Source of the DNA: Medicago truncatula
Lineage: Eukaryota; Streptophyta; Magnoliopsida; Fabales; Fabaceae
DNA: 64,000 bases
Reading direction: 5' to 3'
NCBI RefSeq assembly: GCF_003473485.1
Contig: NC_053042.1
Span: forward strand, 54,337,762-54,401,761
Below are positions 44,653 through 64,000 of the stretch, one piece after another. Position numbers and translations under genes: made by a program. How positions within the stretch are numbered: the stretch's first letter is position 1; every line of letters begins with the position of its first letter. The notes below the pieces were generated by a model. The model did no database searches, had not been told where the DNA came from, and saw only the letters and a program-made list of their open reading frames with translations.

Positions 44653-45462
44653 GTTGTTGACACATATGCATTGACTGAGAAACATGAGTAATTTACTCAA
44701 ATGCTTCTCGGTAGTTAACTGCCGCATAATGGAACCGGCTACAGTTAACTACCGAGGAAAACTGAAAACTTCGGCAGTTAACTGCCGAGAAAACCTCAAA
44801 TCTGTTTTTTTTGTTTTGACAAAAATCATAAATTGTCACTAATAATATTTATTGATTTTGAATGTTTCAATCATTATTTTGTACGTTTCAAACAATTGCA
44901 GTATTATACTTATGCATATATATATATCTTAATAAGAATATCATTTAAATCTTGACCAAAAAATAAAGAGCATTTAAGTCTTCAAAAAATATTTTAATTA
45001 ATATAAAAATTAAGCATTTGAATATTGTTTTGCAAATTACTTAAATAAAAAAAAAAATCTTTGTGCACAATTATTTTAATGTATAAAATATAACAACATA
45101 TTATACCTTAAAAAAAATCGTTGTGCACAATTATTTTAACGATTTTTTTTTATTATTTTTATTTAAGTAATGTGCAAAATAATATTCGAATGTTTAATTT
45201 TTACACTGATTTAAATGTTATTCTTATTAAGATATATACGCATAAGTATAATAATTTATGGTTTTTGTCAAAAAAAAAAAAAAACAGGTTTGAGGTTTCC
45301 TCGGCAGTTAACTGCCGAAGTTTTCAGTTTTTCTCGGTAGTTTACTGCCGAAATTTTCCACGGTAGTTAACTTCAGCCGGTTCCATAATTCGACAGTTAA
45401 CTGTCGAGGGGTATTTCAGTAAATTACTCACATGACACAGTCTTATGCAATGTGTCAACAAC
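44653..45462. mobile_element. Long foldback element with GTTAACTGCC motifs, 810 bp
   Basis: The outer arms begin GTTGTTGACACATATGCA on the left and GTTGTTGACACATTGCAT in reverse complement on the right, and pair nearly to the centre (about 45090). Each arm has several copies of the self-complementary word GGCAGTTAACTGCC or variants (near 44715, 44775, 45305, 45340, 45395). No coding capacity and no clear target duplication. Superfamily unknown. Confidence 0.75.
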
Positions 45463-46025
45463 ATTAAATCTTTCCTCTTTCCTCTTAAATCGTTAAAATA
45501 CATTTAAATCTTTCCTCTTTTTTAACGGTTTAAGAGGAAAGACTTAATGTATTTGTTTGATTTAAGGGAAAAATAAATAAATGCTATGTCCTAAAAAAAG
45601 AAATACTCCATTTTCTTTTGTTTGGTTGAATATAAAGTGACAAGAATAAAAAAAAAAATTGTGAAATGATAAAAATATCCTCAAATAAACAACTTATATC
45701 ATAAAAAAACAAATTTAATTATATTGATAAATCACACGCACTTGATTTTCTTCATTATCATGCGATAAACATGACTCTTGGAATTATACATTTCAATCAC
45801 AAACAACAATATCAACTACTCTCTCGTCGTTTGTGTATGACTCATTTGGATCATGTATGTCGTATAATAGATATTATTTATATACATTATAAATATAAAG
45901 TTGTTGTAAATTCTAGCATATATTATATTTATGTATTGCTGGAGTTAAGATAGAGTTGTTTGTTTGTTCTTTTTATTACATTGATGTATTATCAACGGTA
46001 GTTTTATGAAATTTTGATTAAAATT
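45463..46025. other. Intergenic, small palindrome
   Basis: AAATCTTTCCTCTT words at 45468 and 45505 face an inverted AAGAGGAAAGACTTAATG near 45530, a short hairpin. The remainder is AT-rich without a gene. Confidence 0.4.
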
Positions 46026-47266
46026 ATTTTGATTTAGATTGAAATTTATCACTCTATATACCCAATGGGGTATATAGTATGCCCGTTGGAGTATATAAAA
46101 GTCTTAGAATATCATTATTGTAAATTAATGTAAACTGATTAACATTGATTAGTCATGCATGTATAGGATCAATACTCTGATTGTATATATACAAAACCTA
46201 AAGGAATGGAAAGGCAAGGCCTATTATTCTAACATGGTATCAATAAACATTAGGTATTGATCCAAGAACCCTAGTTTCTTTCCCTACCGCCGCTGACCTC
46301 CTCTTCCTCCCAACCACCCACGCCGGCCGCTCTCTCTCCCCTCTTCTCTTCTAAAAAATTTGATCACCCACCAACATCTCATCATGTCTGGTGTCTCATG
46401 GACCCCCTCTTCCCCGCCTACCCACCCCGCCTTCACCATTTCAAACATCACAAATTTAATCAAAATTACATTTAGTATTGAAAAGGGTCAATATAACACG
46501 TGGTCTGAACTGTTCAAAATCCATGCCCGTGTTCATCAAGTAATTGATCATATCATCCCCACCGAAGTTGTACCCTCTCCTGACCTAAAAACCATTGATC
46601 CTAATCTCTGGGAACGATTAGATGTTGTTGTCCTACAATGGATTTACGGCACTATATCGGATGATATCCTTCACACCATTATAAAACGAGATTCCACTGC
46701 AGAACAAGCATGGAATCGGTTGTTCAATATTTTTTATGATAATAAAAATTCTCGTACTCTCTATCTAGAGCAAGAATTTTCAAATGCCCGTATGGAGCAA
46801 TTTCCTGATGCCTCCACCTACTGTCAACATCTCAAATCTCTCTCTGACCAACTCTTTAATGTTGGTGCTCCCGTGTCCAACGAAAGTCTAGTGCTTCAGC
46901 TCATCTTTGGCCTCACTGATGCTTATGCCACAGTCGGTTCCCAAATTCGTCACGGTGACTCTCTTCCCCCTTTTTACAAAGCTCGCTCCATGATCATCTT
47001 AGAGGAAACCGCCAAAGCCAAGAAGGCAGTCACTACTGTTGATAACTCAGTTTTCTTATCCTCTCATGATGATGCTTTTGCATCGGCTGGTAACAATCGC
47101 AACAACAACAACAAAAGTCGCGGAAGCAACCCTCGCGGTGGTAGAAATAATGGTCGCGGAGGTCGTGGATGGAGCAATGGTAGAGGTGGAGGTCGCTCTC
47201 AGCCGCAACAACCCCTGTGGTTTCCATCTCCCTATCAGCAACAGTCATGGGTGTATCCATGGCAGC

Positions 47267-49371
47267 TGTAACACCCCGTCTTCCCAATATAAAAATTTCA
47301 TAACAAATAATCAGAGTTTTCCACATAAACGGAATGCTACACTTCTTAAAAATCATAAATTGGAATAAATAACAATTTATCCTTCATAATTCAATCAACA
47401 TAAATATTCAAAACTTCGCAGCGGATTTAATTCAACAACATAAATAGTCTTGGCACGAAGGCCTCATCAAAACATCTCATAAAAATCCAATTAACAACTT
47501 AATCATATAAATTCATAATCAAATACGTAAGGAATAGAAAATAGCCACAAAAGTTCCCATCCCGTTACGTATCAGAGCACCTAAAGACACAATGAGAGAT
47601 GGCCACTCACGACAGCAATCAACAGCTACTTATTCTCGATCACCTGCAAGTTACTCATACAAAGAGCAACATTTCGAAGCAGAAGGGGTGAGATTTCAGA
47701 AAACAATAATATTAAGGATATAATTCATCAATTATATTTAACAACATGACAATATCATAAATTCTTCATGGATAATAATATAATCATATAGCACTTTATT
47801 AACACCTCATGTATAGAATCACAACTTAACAACTTGACAACTTAACAACTTTGACTCGACAATGCGACTTCAACTTGACTATGCAACCTAGACCTCTTAA
47901 TCATGTATGTGGTACCAATCCAGGGCATCAAGCCCTCAACGTGTTTAAGTATTAATATACTTCCAGGGCATCAAGCCCTCAACTTAATTGAGCAAAGGCT
48001 CAAGGGCATCAAGCCCCCAACAATGAATGAGTATGCATGGACTCAACAACTTAACATCTTAGAACATCGACCTCTTATATAAATCCAATAATTTGGAACA
48101 ACATCTTTCATCTTAGACCGACTCATGCAGTTTAGTTAATAAACAAACGGCAACATAGGCAGTTCATAAAATAGTTCATGATATAACAATGTCAAATGCA
48201 AATCAACAACATCTCAAACATCATATATAATTCATGTAATGCATATACATTTATATCACATTATTAACAACATCGGATCATATAATTCAGGCTTACTGAA
48301 ACAACAACAGTAAGATAAGCAACTTAGTTTCTTACCCCCATGATCAACTCACGTCAACTCGTGCGACAAAGGTCACATTTATCCTAACAAGGTATTCTGT
48401 CTCACAGGGGCTCGCGAGGCGAGAGCCTCTACTCGCTATGGCGAGCTCATAAAATTGGCATTCGCCTTGGCGAACAAGAAACTGGATGCTCTCGGGAATT
48501 TGACATTTTTCACCCAAAAATCCATTTTTAAACTTTCCCAGGTTCAATCTCAATCTAAAAACTTGCCTAATCATTATTATACATATACAGGCACTCAAAA
48601 TCAGCTAAAACTCGACTTAATAAGTCAAATCACAAATCAGGTTTCCTCACTGGTCATACTCGCTATGGCGAGCTGCAACATGCAACTCGCGAGGCAAATG
48701 AAACTTGCTCGCGAGGCGAGCGATGAAGATCATCACTCGCGAGGGCGAGGATCATCCCTCGGGAGGCAAGCCATGAATGTTGGCTCGACAGAATTGCAGT
48801 TTTCACGAAAATCCACCTAAAGGCATGGTTTTAAGCTTAACATTGATTCCAGATATCAACCTATGAATTGTCTAAGGTCTATAAACAGTTTCTACATCAA
48901 TCTAACAATTTTTCATCAATTAATCATCAATTTCTCCCTTTAACCTAATTCTCAAATTCTCTAAAACCAATCCTACACTTGTTAAATTTAATCATCAGAA
49001 TTACAGACTTAATAAGATTGAATGCTAGTCTCACTCTTACCTTAAGAATTCGAAATCGCAGCCTCTTGTTGGTTCTTCTCTCTTTTCTTGACTTTTCTCC
49101 CTTTTCTCCAAAATTGATCGTACGTTAAAACTTTTCTAAACCTAGCCCTCACCTATTTATATCTCCTCTATCTATTCTATCTTATTTCCTCTTTCTCCCC
49201 CAAAACTCTCTAAAATCTCAAAACAACCCCTCAACTCAATATTTATTTTATTTTCAAATCTTATTTTATTAAACAATAAAATAAGTCACAACACCTCATT
49301 AAATCACACAAATCATATAAATATATTCTAAACTCAACAAAATAATTAAATAAATCAAAGTGGGCGTTACA
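47267..49371. mobile_element. Solo LTR inserted in the Copia gag region, 2105 bp
   Basis: It begins TGTAACACCCCGTCTTCCC and ends GTGGGCGTTACA, that is TG...CA ends with a short TGTAAC/GTTACA inverted repeat. It is flanked by the exact 5-bp duplication GCAGC (47262-47266 and 49372-49376). No internal retroviral coding region is present, so it is a solo LTR left by LTR-LTR recombination, or a non-coding relative. TGTAACACCC ends are common in plant Ty3/Gypsy LTRs, which is the likely family. It contains three copies of GGGCATCAAGCCC (47932, 47970, 48002) and a cluster of CTCGCGAGGCGAG-like words (48405-48770). Confidence 0.8.
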
Positions 49372-51270
49372 GCAGCCATAGGCAACTCCACCATGTCCAT
49401 ACCCGACAACAGGTGCACCACCAAAACAGTCTGGCATACTTGGTCCTAGGCCTCATCAAGCCAATCTTGTCACTGCTCCATCGGCCAGCAAGCACCACAA
49501 TACTATGTCCCGACAGACATTCAGGTTGCTATGCATACTTTCTCTATCCCCCCCCCCCGATGATCGATGGTATATGGACAGCAGAGCAACTTCTCATATG
49601 ACAGGCAATGGAGGTAACCTCACGACTTATTTTAATATGAGTAATAATATTACTATTGGAAATGGTCATCATATTCCTATTGTAGGTTCTGGTCATGCAT
49701 CTTTACCTAATTCCCTAACTTTAAACAACGTTTTACATGCACCAAAACTTATTAAAAACTTTGTTTCTGTCAGAAAGTTTACAATTGATAATGATGTCTC
49801 TGTTGAATTTGATCCCTTTGGTTTTTCTGTGAAGGATTTTCAGACAGGAACACTTTTAATGAGATGTAACAGTTTTGGTGACCTTTACCCTATTCCCACA
49901 AGCCAACACACAGCCGCAGCCCCATCACCACCATCAGCCTTTGCCGCTTCATCTACCGAGTTATGGCATTGTCGTCTAGGACATCCAAGAGCTCCTGTTT
50001 TAAATTCTCTCCATCGAAACAAATTTTTGTTATGTAATAAGTTGCGTGATGATTTCTTTTGTCAATCTTGTCCACTTGGGAAACAAATAAAACTTCCTTT
50101 TTCTAATTCTCTGTCTTTTAGTTGTATGCCTTTTGACATCATTTATAGTGATCTTTGGACCTCTCCGGTGTTAAGTTCCGGAGGGCATCGTTATTATGTG
50201 TTATTTCTTGATGACTTCACCTATTTTTTGTGGACTTTTCCAATCAGTAACAAATCATATGTCTATTCCATTTTTTCACAATTTCGTGCTCATATTCAAA
50301 CACAATTTGAACGCCAAATAAAATGTTTTCAACGTGACAATGGCAAAGAATATTATAACATTCTTTTTCAAAAATCTTGTGAACAAAATGGAATGTCATT
50401 TAGATTTACTTGTCTTGTCCTCACACCTCCCCTCAAAATGGAAAATTTGAAAGAAAAATTCGTACAATAAATAACGTCATCCGCACCTTCCTTGCTCATG
50501 CTTCTATTCCTCCAATATTTTGGCATCATGCTCTTCAAATGGCCACTTACTTACACAACATAATTCCAAATAAGAAACTTAATCTTCAATCACCCACAAA
50601 AATTCTCTACCAAAAAGACCCAGCTTATTCACATCTTCGTGTATTCGATTGTCTTTGCTATCCCCTCATTCCATCCACCACTAGAAATAAACTCCAACCT
50701 CGGTCTACACCATGTGTTTTTCTAGGTTATCCGTCTAATCATAAAGGTTAAAAGTGTTATGAATTGTCGAGTCGTAAAGTCATTATCTCTAGGCACGTTC
50801 TGTTTGAGGAAAATACTTTTCTGTTTTCTACAATGAATGCTCCTACAGTGCCAAACAACAATTTCTTAGATGACGACATACTTCATCTTGCTCACTCACA
50901 ATTATACATTACACCTCAAACGACTCTTTCTTCCCACATAACTACTCCCTACAACCCAAGATATCACTACCTCTCAAACTACACCCATATCCCATATAAA
51001 TTCTCCTTCCCCAACACCAACTTCCGAAACACAAACTTCTCCTACCTCCCCACCTCAATATATAATCACTCATGTTTTCCCACATGCACCCCTTTCTCCT
51101 CAAATGAAAACTCGCTCCCAACATGGTATTTTTAAACCTCGTCAACTTTTCAACCTACACACATCAACCCCTCAATCCATTTCTCCTTTACCCATAAACC
51201 CAATTGATGCATTAAAAGATCGCAATTGGAAGATGGTCATGAAAGACGTACATGATGTTCTTATTAATAA

Positions 51271-51658
51271 GATCAAATGCATCTAAAGGTCCTCTAAGTT
51301 TTTTCGTTTTCCCCAAAGTCGTCCTTTAAGTTTCAAAAGTCCCAACAAGTCCTTTTAGTTTTTGAATCGTTTCAAACAAGTCCTTTTAGAGGATGATGGT
51401 GATGATTTAGATGATAGCAACAAAGAGCATTATCCATCATTTGCTATGCCTAAAAAGATGACTAATTTTAAGTGGGTGTTAGGAGCCAAATTTGGTACCA
51501 AAGATGAGTTCAAGGAAGCAATTACCAACTATGCTATCTACAATATGACTTGTTTGAAACGATTCAAAAACTAAAAGGACTTGTTTGAGACTTTTGAAAC
51601 TTAAAGGACGACTTTGGGAAAAATGAAAAACTTAAAAGACCTTTAGATGCATTTAACC
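51271..51658. mobile_element. Small Mutator-like element with MURA fragment, 388 bp
   Basis: Inverted arms of about 115 bp, AAATGCATCTAAAGGTC at both ends, with terminal GATC versus GGTT. They are flanked by the exact 9-bp duplication TATTAATAA (51262-51270 and 51659-51667). Between the arms lies a piece of Mutator transposase N-terminal domain on the plus strand (about 51390-51570): MTNFKWVLGAKFGTKDEF, then KEAITNYAIYN. This matches the F-x-x-G-x-x-F-x-x-x-x-E-F-K-x-A-I-x-x-Y pattern of DBD_Tnp_Mut. It is a deletion derivative of an autonomous MULE and cannot move itself. It inserted into the Copia fossil. Confidence 0.88.
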
Positions 51659-52459
51659 TATTAATAATAAGACGTGGGACTTAGTTCCTCGTCCCTTTAA
51701 TACTAATGTTATTCGAAGTTTGTGGATTTTCAGGCACAAGAAGAAATCTGATGGTTCATTTGAGCGTTACAAAGCTCGTCTTGTAGGTAATGGTGCAAAT
51801 TAACAGTCTGGTATTGATTGATGTGAAACATTCAGCCCCGTTGTTAAACCTGCCACTATTCACATGGTTCTTAACATTGCTTCATCCAAGTCGTGGTGTC
51901 TTCATCAACTAGATGTCAAGAACGCTTTCTTGCATGGAAATCTTGATGAACGGTATATATGCACCAGCCTCCTGGCTTTTGTGACTCTCAACATCCTGAG
52001 GATGTCTGTCTCCTCAAAAAATCACTTTACTATTTCATCGCATAAGAGCATAGAATTGAAAATGAAGTGAAGTTTGAGTTTGTTCAATTTATCGAAGGAG
52101 TCATATTAATATTTCATTTGTATTTACATGTCTAATAAATCAACAGTAGATAAATGGTAAAAAATGAACAAACTCAACTCAAGGGTCAAGGTGGTGGATC
52201 TCATGTTTTTTGTTCTCTCTTCACCATTTTCACTCAAACAAACAGAAGAAAACTAATCTCTAAGCATATCTCTCACCCATTTCACTCATACCAAACACAA
52301 GGTATAAACATATCTAAAATTTGATTATTACTCACGAATATTTATTAATTTAGGACTAATCAAGGACTAATTATGAAATTTGATTGATAGAAGCAGGGTT
52401 TTCAAATTGGAGGCGCGATAATAGACAGTGGAGTCTCACAACAGCTGTAGAAGCAGAAA

Positions 52460-63555
<11,096 letters not shown>

Positions 63556-64000
63556 GTTAGTCCTGCTTCTCTGTTTTCTATTTTTCATCTTTCCTGTTAG
63601 TAGGTTGTCTGATATTCATCTTCATGCTGTCTATTTCTGCATTAGTTTGGTGGTCAAGTACCCTGTATTTTGTTTAGGCAAGAGATGTTTGGTACCCCTT
63701 GATACTTAAGTGGAAACAAAATAAAAGTTAGAAAACGAATACATAGGATATCACATGGAAATATAAGAAGGTAGCTTTCTACAATTTCTTCAAACTTATA
63801 TTCTTTATAATGTTATCTTGAACGCAATATAGAACTCCATGTGTAAAACCTTGAAAAAAAAAATGGATAGTAATTTGATTCATTGTGTCACTTATTTATG
63901 CATGAAAACCAATACGATTTACCATATTGTTAAAAGGTGAGAAACAGTGTGTTCAAGAAATATAACTCAGCCATAGCATGCAATTTGTTTGTCTTCCTTG

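Larger units (their letters stand above)
46030..52035 (+). mobile_element. Ty1/Copia LTR retrotransposon, broken and truncated
   Basis: A fossil on the plus strand. A probable 5' LTR tail (from about 46030) ends near 46233. It is followed by a primer-binding-site-like TGGTATCAAT of the initiator tRNA-Met type. Gag (UBN2-type) starts near 46360. Pre-integrase and integrase segments lie at about 49500-50750, with the words ELWHCRLGHPRAP and DLWTSPVLSSGGHRYYVLF. The beginning of the reverse transcriptase lies at about 51180-52030. The rest of the polymerase, RNase H and the 3' LTR are missing. It carries a solo LTR (47267-49371) and a 388-bp Mutator-like element (51271-51658). Besides those two insertions it has several coding breaks and looks old. 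Age cannot be read from LTR divergence because only one LTR is present. Confidence 0.85.

Noticed and set aside
47033-47368. Extra frames over the Copia gag end
   Set aside because: They overlap the Gly/Arg-rich gag tail in other frames, where low complexity keeps all frames open.
50942-51145. Minus-strand 67-codon frame
   Set aside because: It lies opposite Copia fossil DNA and has no motif of its own.

Overview
This is nuclear DNA of a flowering plant. The evidence is small exons with GT-AG introns, AT-rich intergenic DNA, a root-type plastid ferredoxin, a plant-type RPA3, plant Copia and Mutator-like elements and Stowaway/Tourist MITEs. The repeat styles and proteins look like a legume of the Medicago/Trifolium group; that is inferred from memory, not searched.

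Layout. (1) 0-9 kb: a tiny Gly/His-rich membrane-anchored protein gene, a broken F-box gene with a second F-box fragment split by a LINE RNase H remnant, and a decayed copy of a module that recurs further on. (2) 8.7-16.3 kb and 20.0-25.3 kb: two copies of one block, each with an RPA3-like gene (two coding exons, 107 aa) and a root-type ferredoxin gene (intronless CDS, long 5'UTR intron), all on the minus strand. MITEs in copy A are absent from copy B, which preserves empty sites. (3) 27.2-31.1 kb: a plus-strand eight-exon gene of 562 codons built from repeated cassettes. It has FxFG-type 12-residue repeats, several near-identical phase-1 exons, a NUP50 importin-alpha-binding-type domain near the C-terminus instead of the N-terminus, and a last exon of W-G-x-S-V repeats. 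It is the most unusual object in the window. (4) 33.0-35.5 kb: a Mutator-like element with exact 10-bp target duplications carrying spliced gene pieces. (5) 36.5-38.5 kb: a membrane-anchored dual-specificity phosphatase-like gene on the minus strand. (6) 38.6-44.1 kb: nested inverted-repeat elements starting about 150 bp upstream of the phosphatase start codon. One is a Pack-MULE holding two exons and an intron of an ARPC3 (Arp2/3 subunit 3) gene. (7) 44.65-45.46 kb: a long foldback element. (8) 46.0-52.0 kb: a broken Ty1/Copia element with a 2.1-kb solo LTR in gag and a 388-bp Mutator-like element further on. (9) 52.46 kb to the window end: the first 14 coding exons (1114 codons) of tubulin-folding cofactor D, running off the right edge.

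The host genes are unrelated housekeeping functions: ssDNA binding, plastid redox, nuclear pore/import, phosphatase, tubulin folding. RPA3 near a DUSP-like phosphatase recalls the Arabidopsis At4g18590/At4g18593 neighbourhood (from memory). The rest is transposon turnover and local duplication. All exon boundaries were found by reading splice sites and checking that the frame stays open across junctions. No database search was possible.
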